A DNA stretch of 64,000 nt from TMED23 sp964566055 (GTDB lineage Bacteria; Pseudomonadota; Alphaproteobacteria; Rhodospirillales; UBA2165), in contig CAZMHI010000001.1 of NCBI GenBank assembly GCA_964566055.1, positions 62,001 to 126,000 on the forward strand, in the 5' to 3' direction. Positions within the stretch are counted from its first letter, which is position 1. The number at the start of each line of letters is the position of its first letter. Positions 34,144-42,773 of this stretch are shown one piece after another. Below the pieces are notes generated by a model, which was not told the DNA's origin, did not search any database, and saw only the letters and a list, made by a program, of their open reading frames with translations. Position numbers and translations under genes: made by a program.

Positions 34144-36018
34144 TTAGCTTTTAAAACTAAGCGCTTCTTTGATCAACTCGTCCGGCACGTCATCAAATGA
34201 GGCGTAATTCAGCGTATAAAGCCGGTGATACATACCCTCCATCGTCATCAATTCATCATGACTGCCGGTTTCGATAATCTCACCATCCTGCAGGACCATA
34301 ATGCGGTCTGCCCCCCGCACAGTGGCCAGCCGGTGAGCAATAACAATTCCTGTCCGGCCTTCCAGCATTACCGCCAAGGCTTCCTGAATTTGCCGTTCGG
34401 TAAAGCTGTCGATATTGGCGGTGGCTTCATCCAGCACCAGAATTTTCGCATCCGCCACAATAGCCCGGGCAAAACTGATGAGCTGACGCTGACCGATAGA
34501 CAGGCTGCCGCCGCGCTGGCCGAGAATGGTGTTATAGCCCTCCGGCAATTTTTCGATAAAGTCATGGGCGCCAACCGCTTTCGCTGCCGTTTCCACTTCC
34601 TGCTGGGTAGCGTCTAATTTGTGATAGCGAATGTTTTCAAATACCGTGCCCGTAAACAGGAACGGCTCCTGCAATACCATTGCTACCGTGTCTCCGAGGC
34701 TATCCTGGGTCACATCCCGGATATCCTTGCCGCCGATGCGAATTTCGCCTTCCCAGATATCATAAAACCGGTGCAGTAAAGCAGTCGTCGAGGTTTTGCC
34801 CGATCCGGTCGGCCCAACAAGCGCCACAGTTTCGCCCGGCTTGATCTCAAAATTGATATTTTTAAGTACCGGCTGATCCGGTAAATAGCCAAAGGTGACA
34901 TCTTTGAAAATCACCGAGCCATCGGTCTCACCGATGGGCTCGGCATCCGGTTTATCTTCAACCTCAATTTTGACGTCAAGCACTTCGAAAATACGCTGGC
35001 CGGACGCCATGGCGCGCTGCATGACGCTATATTGCATGGTCAGCGAACGGATCGGATCAAAAAAGCGCTGTACATAAAACAGAAACGCCACCATCACGCC
35101 CAAATCGAGACTGTCTTTGAGCACCAAATTACCACCAACGATGATGACAATCGCCATGGCGGAACCGGTCAGGGTATCAACCGTCGGCACCATAATCTGC
35201 GCCAATTTTACCGCCTTCAAATGTGCCCGCAAATTATCATGAGCTTTTTCTTCATAAGCATCAAAGTTGACGCTTTGGCGCGTCATTTCCTGAACTGTCC
35301 TGACGCCGTTAATGTTTTCAGCCAGCGCCCCGTTAACAATCGATGAGGTTTCCCGCGCCCGCATAAAGGCTTTCTTGGCAATGGGCAGCCAAACCATGCG
35401 CACGACAAACAGTGCCGGCACCACGGAAAGGGTTAACAATCCCAATTGCCAATCGAGTGTCAGCAGCACAATAATAATGCCAATCAGCAGGATGAAATCA
35501 CCAATGGCGAAAATCGAGGTCTCAAGAAATTCCTGGATCGAATTTACATCACCTTGCAGACGCGACATCAGGCGTCCGACCTCGGTCTTATCCATAAAAG
35601 ACAGCGAGACTTCCTGGAGATGAACAAACATGGCGCGCCGGAGATCGATCAAAATGCGCTCAGCCAGTTTGGCGACAATGGTGAGCTGAAAATAGTTCGA
35701 GATATAATTGACCGTGACCACAGCAAAGAAAATCTGCACCGCCAAAATTAACAGATCATAGCCATCTTTACCTTTACCGACAGTGCTGTCGACCGCATCT
35801 CGTATCAGCAAGGGAATGGCGATTTGTGTGAAGGTGTAGATAAGAACCGCCGCGAAAGAGATGTAGATTGTTTTCCGGTAAGGTTTGACGAATTCGATAA
35901 AGCGGCGGATAACATTGCCGTCAAAGACCGTGCCAAACATCTCTTCGCCGCGGAGATGTCCCGTTGAGGCGGCGCTGCCATGGGTTATGTTATGGCCGAT
36001 GTCACCCATGTTAGCCAT
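34144..36018 (-). CDS. ABC exporter half-transporter, ATPase with degenerate signature motif
   Basis: A 624-residue membrane-ATPase fusion: six helices (about residues 45-315) and a nucleotide-binding domain (365-605). Walker A GPTGSGKTST is at about 402-411, Walker B with the catalytic glutamate is ILVLDEAT (E531), and the signature reads LSIGQ (506-510) where LSGGQ is usual. I start it at ATG 36018, overlapping the previous gene by eight bases; a GTG/ATG further up to 36033 is possible. With the other subunit it forms a heterodimeric exporter with one degenerate ATP site. Export substrate unknown. Confidence 0.93.
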   Translation of the reverse strand: MANMGDIGHNITHGSAASTGHLRGEEMFGTVFDGNVIRRFIEFVKPYRKTIYISFAAVLIYTFTQIAIPLLIRDAVDSTVGKGKDGYDLLILAVQIFFAVVTVNYISNYFQLTIVAKLAERILIDLRRAMFVHLQEVSLSFMDKTEVGRLMSRLQGDVNSIQEFLETSIFAIGDFILLIGIIIVLLTLDWQLGLLTLSVVPALFVVRMVWLPIAKKAFMRARETSSIVNGALAENINGVRTVQEMTRQSVNFDAYEEKAHDNLRAHLKAVKLAQIMVPTVDTLTGSAMAIVIIVGGNLVLKDSLDLGVMVAFLFYVQRFFDPIRSLTMQYSVMQRAMASGQRIFEVLDVKIEVEDKPDAEPIGETDGSVIFKDVTFGYLPDQPVLKNINFEIKPGETVALVGPTGSGKTSTTALLHRFYDIWEGEIRIGGKDIRDVTQDSLGDTVAMVLQEPFLFTGTVFENIRYHKLDATQQEVETAAKAVGAHDFIEKLPEGYNTILGQRGGSLSIGQRQLISFARAIVADAKILVLDEATANIDSFTERQIQEALAVMLEGRTGIVIAHRLATVRGADRIMVLQDGEIIETGSHDELMTMEGMYHRLYTLNYASFDDVPDELIKEALSFKS

Positions 36019-37918
36019 CCGCCGCCTCCCCATTTAGGCCGGCCTGCAAATCATACAGCGCGCGATAGCGGCCGTTCTGCGCCAACAAGCCGTCATGATT
36101 TCCGCGCTCGACAATACTGCCTTCATCGAGAAACAGTATTTCATCGGCATGCATCAATGAGGAGAGGCGATGCGATATGACAATGGTGGCGCGTTCTTTG
36201 GTAACTTCTTTGAGGGCAACACGAATGCGCTGTTCAGTTGCGGCATCAATGGCGGCTGTCGAATCATCAAAGACCATAAATTGCGGTGTCAACATGACGG
36301 AGCGGGCAATTGAAAGCCGCTGGCGCTGACCACCTGAAAGGGAGACGCCCCGCTCGCCAACAATGGTATCGTAGCCTTGCGGCAGATTATCAATATAGGC
36401 GTGAAGTTGAGCCGATTCCGTTGCTGACACCACCCGCTCCTGCTCGGCCCAAGGCTCGCCATAGGCAACATTGGCATCAATCTCGGATGTAAACAGGAAC
36501 GTATCCTGCTGCACGACACCGACAGCCGCTCGCAAGCTATCCAAAGTGACGTCACGAATATCCTGGCCGTCAATGGTAATGCGCCCGGTCGTAACATCGT
36601 AAAACCTCGGGATCAAATGGGCGATGGTCGATTTACCACTACCCGGCGGGCCGACAATGCCAATGGTTTGGCCGGCGCGCACTTCGAAATTGATATCCCT
36701 GATCGTCGCATCACCGGGATCATTTTCCGGTGTGCCAGCATAGGAAAAAGCGACGTTTTCAAACCGCAAAACGCCGTCCGTTATTTCCAGGTCTTGAGCT
36801 TCCGCCAAATCTTGCACGGCGGGCTCGATATCCAAAATTTCAAAAAGCCGCACGCCTGAAACCGAGGCTCTAGCTATACCATTGATGACCATGCCGGTTT
36901 GCCGGATCGGCATTTGCAGCACCGTCATAAAGGCTAGAAACTGAGTTAATTCGCCGACCGTCACTTCGCCATCGAGCACTTTCAAACCACCGACCCACAG
37001 CACCAGTCCCATCGCCAGAAAGTAAGCATAAGTCATGATCGAGGTATTGGCGTAGCGCACACCCACCCGCTGGATCGCTACCTCCAGCGCCTTGGCGGAT
37101 GAGGCATCAAATTTTTGAATTTCAAAATCCTGCCCGGCGAAGGCGCGGACTACCCGGATACCACCGAGATTTTCCTCCATGATGCGGGTCAGGTGAGATA
37201 AACGTTCCTGCAATATCCGCCAGAGGGCGCGTGATTTAAGCCGGAATACTGAGGCCCGCCACAGCGCAAATGGCACAAAGCTCAAGCTCAACAATCCCAG
37301 CACAAGATCACTGCCCATGTAAATGTAAGCGCCACCACCAACCAGCATAAGGAGCAATAGGGGGCGCAAAATACCGTGCTCAACAAAACGGCGAACACCC
37401 TCAATGTCCAACATGCCACGGGTCATCAAATCACCTGAATGAACTTGATCGTGATAAGAAAAGCTCAGACGCTGGAGTTTTTCAAAATAAGCCAGCCGAA
37501 GTTCATACGCCGTCCGCTGGCCAATCGCTTCGCCAAGGTAATTGTGCAGCATGGTAAAGAGGCCACGAAAAATAGCTGCGCCTATGAGCAGACCTGCTGC
37601 TGCCAACAAAGCGTCTTCCGCCGCACCGTGAGATGCCTTGGCTCCACCGAGCAAACCGGTCGCGTGATCAACCGCTTCGCCGAGAAACCGCGGGATATAC
37701 AATTGGAAAAATGCAGCAACAATGACAGCGACAATGGCGATGGGAAACTGTACGCGGTATCGCATGGCCATGCGCGCGATTCGTGACAGCGAGCCTAGGC
37801 CTTTGCGGTAATCGCCATCGAGCGTCGGCACTTTATAATCCATGCCGCCGGTTTGGCTCTCCAATATATCGTCCGCAGTTTGGATTTTGGCGGATTTATT
37901 CACCCGGCATTTCCCCAT
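36011..37918 (-). CDS. ABC exporter half-transporter with Asp in place of the catalytic Glu
   Basis: The 635-residue partner of the next gene. It has the same six-helix plus ATPase layout with Walker A GPPGSGKST, a canonical LSGGQ signature and Walker B FMVFDDST, where D552 replaces the catalytic glutamate. In heterodimeric exporters such a change marks the degenerate ATP site, which here is completed by the LSIGQ of the partner. The start is uncertain: ATG 37918 gives 635 residues, ATG 37843 (MDYKVP) would remove 25 poorly conserved ones. Confidence 0.92.
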   Translation of the reverse strand: MGKCRVNKSAKIQTADDILESQTGGMDYKVPTLDGDYRKGLGSLSRIARMAMRYRVQFPIAIVAVIVAAFFQLYIPRFLGEAVDHATGLLGGAKASHGAAEDALLAAAGLLIGAAIFRGLFTMLHNYLGEAIGQRTAYELRLAYFEKLQRLSFSYHDQVHSGDLMTRGMLDIEGVRRFVEHGILRPLLLLMLVGGGAYIYMGSDLVLGLLSLSFVPFALWRASVFRLKSRALWRILQERLSHLTRIMEENLGGIRVVRAFAGQDFEIQKFDASSAKALEVAIQRVGVRYANTSIMTYAYFLAMGLVLWVGGLKVLDGEVTVGELTQFLAFMTVLQMPIRQTGMVINGIARASVSGVRLFEILDIEPAVQDLAEAQDLEITDGVLRFENVAFSYAGTPENDPGDATIRDINFEVRAGQTIGIVGPPGSGKSTIAHLIPRFYDVTTGRITIDGQDIRDVTLDSLRAAVGVVQQDTFLFTSEIDANVAYGEPWAEQERVVSATESAQLHAYIDNLPQGYDTIVGERGVSLSGGQRQRLSIARSVMLTPQFMVFDDSTAAIDAATEQRIRVALKEVTKERATIVISHRLSSLMHADEILFLDEGSIVERGNHDGLLAQNGRYRALYDLQAGLNGEAADG

Positions 37919-38068
37919 CTCATCGTTTTTGTTGTTCTTAATTTCAATTCTGAATCTAGACTACCCACTAGCGAGTTACAACTCCTTCACTCAAGCAATA
38001 TTCCTGACGCAGCACGCTTGATTTTCCCTGAATTTTACCGGCACTATCGCAACCGAAATGGAAGAAGT

Positions 38069-38791
38069 ATGATCCAACGCTATGCCCTGATATGCCCGAC
38101 CCGAGGCCGTCCTGATCGCCTTCAGGAATTTATTTCAAGTGCGCTCGATACTGCTGCCCAGCCGGACCGGATCGAGATATTGCTTTATGTTGATGAAGAT
38201 GATCCAGAGTGCGAGGCTTACGAGAAGGTTATCTCCCAGCTGACAAACGAAAATAGCAAAAGTTCGATTTCGCTCACAATTGGCCCCTCAATCGGCGTGC
38301 CGCGCGCCGCCAATAAACTGGCTGAGCTAACCACGGCGGATGTCTTCCTGACCGCCAATGACGATCAAGTCTATATCGATAAGGGCTGGGACACGCGGCT
38401 TGATACTGAGATCGAAAAGTATCCCGACGGAATTTTCTGCATGTGGTTTAACGACAAGTGGGAATCAGAAAATTTTTGTACTTTTCCAATCCTCAGCCGG
38501 CGCTGGGTCGAAACCCTGGGCTATCTCCAATTTCCTTTTTTTGAACATTTTTTCGCCGATGCCTGGCTCTGGATGCTGGCCAAGGCGGTTGGCCGTGAGC
38601 ATTACATCGAAGACGTGGTGGTCGAGCATCGTCATTGGAAAACCGGGAAATCAGAAAAGGATGCGACCTACGACATGCATGCGACATCAGAGGATGATTC
38701 CCGCCATGCCCGGGACCGTGCTGTCATAGATAAATTTGAGCGCTATTTCCTGGCCGATGTCGAGGCGCTGAAATCAATCATGAAGGAGTGA
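38069..38791 (+). CDS. GT2-like glycosyltransferase fold protein
   Basis: The 240-residue protein starts MIQRYALICPTRGRPDRL and shows the nucleotide-sugar-binding beginning of GT-A enzymes, then LLYVDEDDPEC, ASPA-like GVPRAANKLAEL, and TANDDQVYIDKGWD, a likely metal-binding acidic motif. I chose ATG 38069, with GGAAGAAG before it; the frame runs upstream without conservation. The distal part (WLWMLAKAVGREHYIEDVVVEHRHWKTG) resembles GT2 proteins with a C-terminal His/Trp motif. It begins the group of transferases and overlaps the convergent GT61 gene by 18 bases. Confidence 0.75.
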   Translation: MIQRYALICPTRGRPDRLQEFISSALDTAAQPDRIEILLYVDEDDPECEAYEKVISQLTNENSKSSISLTIGPSIGVPRAANKLAELTTADVFLTANDDQVYIDKGWDTRLDTEIEKYPDGIFCMWFNDKWESENFCTFPILSRRWVETLGYLQFPFFEHFFADAWLWMLAKAVGREHYIEDVVVEHRHWKTGKSEKDATYDMHATSEDDSRHARDRAVIDKFERYFLADVEALKSIMKE

Positions 38792-39892
38792 GTTTAGCGC
38801 GCTTTCCAGCTTTTCCAGGGGCAGGATATAATCGTGATGATCCGATTGAGATTGACCGATGGCAAAAGCATAGCTTTGCCCACAGGCGTTTGAGGAGAAC
38901 CAATGGGCACGGTTGATATAACTTTCCGGCTGAATTTCCAATAAGCCCGCTTGAGACGGGGCAAAGATATGGTTTGTCATGCCCGAACCACTGGTGCCGC
39001 AAATTATCTCCGCTTCATTGAAAACTTGGAGCTGGTCTCGGAGCGGCAACTCCCCCGGCATTACCGTTTCAAAGCCTAGTTTCTCCAAATATTTTTCGAT
39101 CTCATCTTCGTTTAACACCCGGCGCCGCGTAGCATCTTTGCGTGATATATAAAGCCGCCTTTCACCGGCTTCATTTTGCTCAAGGCCTAAGCCTGAAAAT
39201 AATTTGTCCCGGAGCCAATTAATCTGGCGTTTAGAATGGCCACCGGGTGCCAAGAACGACGGCACAATCAGTTGCTTAAACTGCCAGTTCGAGCCATCGA
39301 ACGGCAATAATCGATCTTCTCTTATCCCTAAAGCGGCCAGTGATTCCCTTTGGAAACTCGCTATATCACCAGGCACAACAATGGGGATATTTGAAAATTC
39401 GGGGAACTCATCCAGCGCCCACAAGCGGGAGATATTCTCCAACAACCAATGATGATAGACCCAGGACCACGACCCCATGAGCAGCAATGCGGGTTCCTCG
39501 ATATTTGTTGTTGCCGGTGTCGCCAAGACACCATTCGCTATTATCGACGTAACTTCCCGCAAAGGTATCTCAACCATCGACGCGTTGTGATAGCTTTCGC
39601 CTAATAAATGTCCTCTCGCCTCAAACATCAGACCGTGCGGTGTGGCTAAATTAACATTATTTAAAATCGATAAAGTTACCGGCTCCGCCCGATGGATGAG
39701 TTCGTAGTAATGTGGAATCGGTGAATTGATAAATTTTGCTGCATCATCATTGGCTTCAAGATTTATTGGCGGCTGGCATTCCATTTGTTCCGAAGCATAA
39801 ATTTCTGCCATCAGATTCTCATCCGACGACGCCGAAAGCTCCGCATGATCCGTTGTCACCCGGCATATATCCTTGAATGAAATGACGGCCAA
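38774..39892 (-). CDS. GT61 family glycosyltransferase (DUF563)
   Basis: The 372-residue protein has the features of GT61: HHWLLENISRLWALDEFP, RRLYISRKDATRRRVLNEDE, and the C-terminal GTSGSGMTNHIFAPSQAGLLEI, where the loop is the conserved nucleotide-sugar site. GT61 members add sugars such as xylose, arabinose or GlcNAc to glycans or proteins. Start is TTG 39892, eight bases after AGGT. The gene diverges from the GT41-like gene by 116 bases. Confidence 0.88.
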   Translation of the reverse strand: MAVISFKDICRVTTDHAELSASSDENLMAEIYASEQMECQPPINLEANDDAAKFINSPIPHYYELIHRAEPVTLSILNNVNLATPHGLMFEARGHLLGESYHNASMVEIPLREVTSIIANGVLATPATTNIEEPALLLMGSWSWVYHHWLLENISRLWALDEFPEFSNIPIVVPGDIASFQRESLAALGIREDRLLPFDGSNWQFKQLIVPSFLAPGGHSKRQINWLRDKLFSGLGLEQNEAGERRLYISRKDATRRRVLNEDEIEKYLEKLGFETVMPGELPLRDQLQVFNEAEIICGTSGSGMTNHIFAPSQAGLLEIQPESYINRAHWFSSNACGQSYAFAIGQSQSDHHDYILPLEKLESALNSLLHD

Positions 39893-40008
39893 AATTCTTA
39901 CCTATTACTTGGCTTAAAACCTCTTTACGAATAGCGTCTTTGGCGGCGGGGCCAAGGCTGCTATGGTGGATGATGAAATAAGTAATATATGAATAGCTGA
40001 TCCGGCAT

Positions 40009-41799
40009 ATGAATTCTACAGTTGAGCAAAATCTACAGCAAGCAGTTGAACATCATCTGGCAGGCGATATCGCCTCTGCATACGAGTTGTATGCCGAAGT
40101 TTTAGCGGCAGAGCCCGATCATGTAATCGCTCTGGTTAACCTCAGCGCCATTTATATGGATTTGGAACGGCCGGCTGATGCAGCGCTATTGCTTGATCAC
40201 GCCGTTGATCTGGCGCCGGACGATGTCGAAGCTCTCAACAACTATGGCAACGCCCTGCAAAAACTCGGTCAGACCGACAGCGCACTTGAATATTTTAACG
40301 CGGCCTTGGAACTCGCACCGACTAACAGTGCTATTTTAGGTAATATCGGCCAGGCATTGCTCCGGCGTGGTGACTATAGCGAGGCCATTAAGCGGCTCGA
40401 AGAAGCCGTCACGCTCGATGAGGAAAATTTAGCGTTAAAATTTGTCTCCGCCTTGGCTTTACCTGTTATTGCTGAAGACGCGGCTCAAATGAACACAGCG
40501 CGTGAGCGTCTAATCAGTAAATTGGATAACCTCACGCAAGAAAATTTTTCACTCGGTGATCCGGTGCGGGAAGTCGGCATGACCAATTTTGCCGCCGCCT
40601 ATCACGGCTTGAATGACCGCGACATACAAGAACAACTCGCTGAGGTATATCTGCGGACCTGTCCGGAATTGTTATTTACTGCACCACATATAGATCGACC
40701 ATGCGAATCGCAAAAAATAAAAATTGGTTTTGTCTCAGTAAATTTTGGCAGTCACACCATCGGCAAATTAAATCGCAGCCTCATCACCGGCTTGGATCAC
40801 GATAAGTTTGAAGTTTTTGTTTTTTGTCCCGGTGCCGATACGCGGGGGCAGGACGATATTGTCGACGAGATTGCAGCAGCTGTGGATCATATTTATTTCC
40901 CGGTGCCTGTCCTCGCGGCAACGCGCTCGGCCATCGCCGAGGCCGCTCTCGATATTCTTTATTATCCGGATATCGGCATGGAGCCTTTAACTTACTTTTT
41001 GGGCTTTGCACGTCTGGCCCCGGTGCAATGTGTGACCTGGGGTCACCCAGTAACCACCGGCTTGCCGAACTTTGACTATTTTATCTCGAGTGCGCTCACC
41101 GAACCTGCCGATGCCGCGGCGCATTATACTGAAAGTCTCGTTCAATTTGAGAGCTTTACGACAGATTTTGTTATGCCTGAGGTATCTTCAGGTGAAAAAT
41201 CCCGCAGTGATTTTGGTCTGAGCGAGGCTGCCAACATCTACATTTGCCCGCAAAGCCTGTTCAAATTTCACCCCGATTTTGATGACATCTTGGCTGGTAT
41301 TCTAAACCGGGATTCGGCGGCTGAGATTGTTTTAATTGAGGGCCAGCATCCCCATTGGACAGAATTGTTACAGGCGCGTTTTAAGCAAAATATTCCAGCA
41401 GCGGGTGAGCGAATTAAATTCATCCCACGCGTGAGCGGCGCCGAATACCTGCAGTTTATCTCCCTTGCTGATGTGGTTTTGGATACCTCTCCTTTCTGCG
41501 GTGGCAATACCAGCTATGAAGCTTTTGCCCTCGGCAAGCCCGTGGTGACTTTGCCAGGAGATTATATGCGAGGCCGGTTAACTTTAGGCCTCTATCGGCA
41601 AATGGGAATTGAGGAGGCGATTGCGGCGACCCCGGCGGAGTACATTAATATTGCCGTCAATCTGGCGACCGATATAAATGCTCGGACCAGTCTAGAAGAA
41701 CGCATATCTAATGCGCATAGCCTGATATTCAATACAAATTCCGCGATCCGAGAACATGAACAATTTTTTCTTGAAGCAGTGGCTTTGACAGGCCATTAA
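40009..41799 (+). CDS. TPR-GT41 protein, O-GlcNAc transferase (SPINDLY)-like
   Basis: The 596 residues combine about four N-terminal TPR repeats (roughly 5-140) with a C-terminal GT41 catalytic domain (237-590). Within it are IKIGFVSVNFGSHTIGKLNR, VQCVTWGHPVTTGLPNFDY, ICPQSLFKFHPDFD and DTSPFCGGNTSYEAFALGKPVVT from D492, the signature of O-linked GlcNAc/fucose/glucose transferases that modify serine or threonine. No signal peptide, so targets are cytoplasmic. TPRs of this short type act in target binding. In bacteria such genes often modify flagellin or adhesins, but none is in the window. Confidence 0.88.
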   Translation: MNSTVEQNLQQAVEHHLAGDIASAYELYAEVLAAEPDHVIALVNLSAIYMDLERPADAALLLDHAVDLAPDDVEALNNYGNALQKLGQTDSALEYFNAALELAPTNSAILGNIGQALLRRGDYSEAIKRLEEAVTLDEENLALKFVSALALPVIAEDAAQMNTARERLISKLDNLTQENFSLGDPVREVGMTNFAAAYHGLNDRDIQEQLAEVYLRTCPELLFTAPHIDRPCESQKIKIGFVSVNFGSHTIGKLNRSLITGLDHDKFEVFVFCPGADTRGQDDIVDEIAAAVDHIYFPVPVLAATRSAIAEAALDILYYPDIGMEPLTYFLGFARLAPVQCVTWGHPVTTGLPNFDYFISSALTEPADAAAHYTESLVQFESFTTDFVMPEVSSGEKSRSDFGLSEAANIYICPQSLFKFHPDFDDILAGILNRDSAAEIVLIEGQHPHWTELLQARFKQNIPAAGERIKFIPRVSGAEYLQFISLADVVLDTSPFCGGNTSYEAFALGKPVVTLPGDYMRGRLTLGLYRQMGIEEAIAATPAEYINIAVNLATDINARTSLEERISNAHSLIFNTNSAIREHEQFFLEAVALTGH

Positions 41800-41852
41800 T
41801 CTCCCCAAAGAAAAAAGCAGAATATCGCACGCCAACCTCGAGGGGGTATTTT

Positions 41853-42773
41853 TTGACTGAAAACGGACGCGGCTTAAAGATCGGTACAGGTCTCGCTTAT
41901 TTAATGGCCACCGGTACTGTATTGGGCTGGGCGATTGGCATCGTCATCGGACGTGGCATTTACGAGGTTACCCCCCCAATAGGTGTTACTTTTTGGCGCT
42001 GGCTCGTCACCGCACTTTGTTTGCTGCCCTGGGTTATTCCACAATGGAAAAAAGAAGGTCATCTGGTATTTAAGCATTGGAAGCCGATTTGTGCGATGGG
42101 GCTCTTTATGATCGGCGCCTCGACGCTTTCCATGGTGTCGGTGAACTTCACCACAGCTACCAATGTTTCCCTGGTCAATGCGGGTCAACCGCTGACGACG
42201 GCTCTGATTGCCTGGATAATATTCAAGGACAAATTAACATTTATCCAGACGCTCGGTATCATCGCCGGCGGCGTCGGCATCGTGGTGATGGTTTCCAAGG
42301 CCGATTTAGCCATCCTGCAAGCCTTAAAATTCAATCCCGGCGATCTTTTAATGCTGATCGCCATCATCGGATATGGCTCTTACGCCAACACGCTTCGTAC
42401 CCTGCCGCATGAGCTGGGTCTTACCGTTATGATGTTTGCCGTGACCATGGCCGGCTGCCTGGAGATATTACCATTTTATATCTATGAAACCGTCACCTAC
42501 ATGCCAATGCCATTTGATCTGCTGACAGTTTTCTGGGTTGTTGTATTGGCAGTTGTGACCTCTCTGATCCCGGTTTATTTGTGGAACGCCGCCATTTCCG
42601 TAGTTGGCGTTAATCGCTCGGCGATTTTTGTAAATTTGATCCCGGTATTCGGCGCCGGCTTGGCAATCATCTTTCTAGACGAAACCTTGCGCCTCTATCA
42701 GGTCCTCGGCGCCGCCGCTATTTGCATAGGAATTCTAATGGTCGTTAAGGGGCATCAGAACGGATCCTCTTGA
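41853..42773 (+). CDS. EamA/DMT family transporter
   Basis: A 306-residue ten-helix membrane protein with two EamA repeats (about 13-145 and 160-300). Features include VTFWRWLVTALCLLPW in helix 2 and NFTTATNVSLVNAGQPLTTALIAWIIF in helix 4. The start is TTG 41853 after a GAGGGGG stretch. It follows the GT41-like gene by 53 bases in the same direction and overlaps the convergent TPR gene by 19 bases. Its substrate is unknown; a role with the neighbouring transferases, such as export of a precursor, is only a guess. Confidence 0.88.
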   Translation: MTENGRGLKIGTGLAYLMATGTVLGWAIGIVIGRGIYEVTPPIGVTFWRWLVTALCLLPWVIPQWKKEGHLVFKHWKPICAMGLFMIGASTLSMVSVNFTTATNVSLVNAGQPLTTALIAWIIFKDKLTFIQTLGIIAGGVGIVVMVSKADLAILQALKFNPGDLLMLIAIIGYGSYANTLRTLPHELGLTVMMFAVTMAGCLEILPFYIYETVTYMPMPFDLLTVFWVVVLAVVTSLIPVYLWNAAISVVGVNRSAIFVNLIPVFGAGLAIIFLDETLRLYQVLGAAAICIGILMVVKGHQNGSS

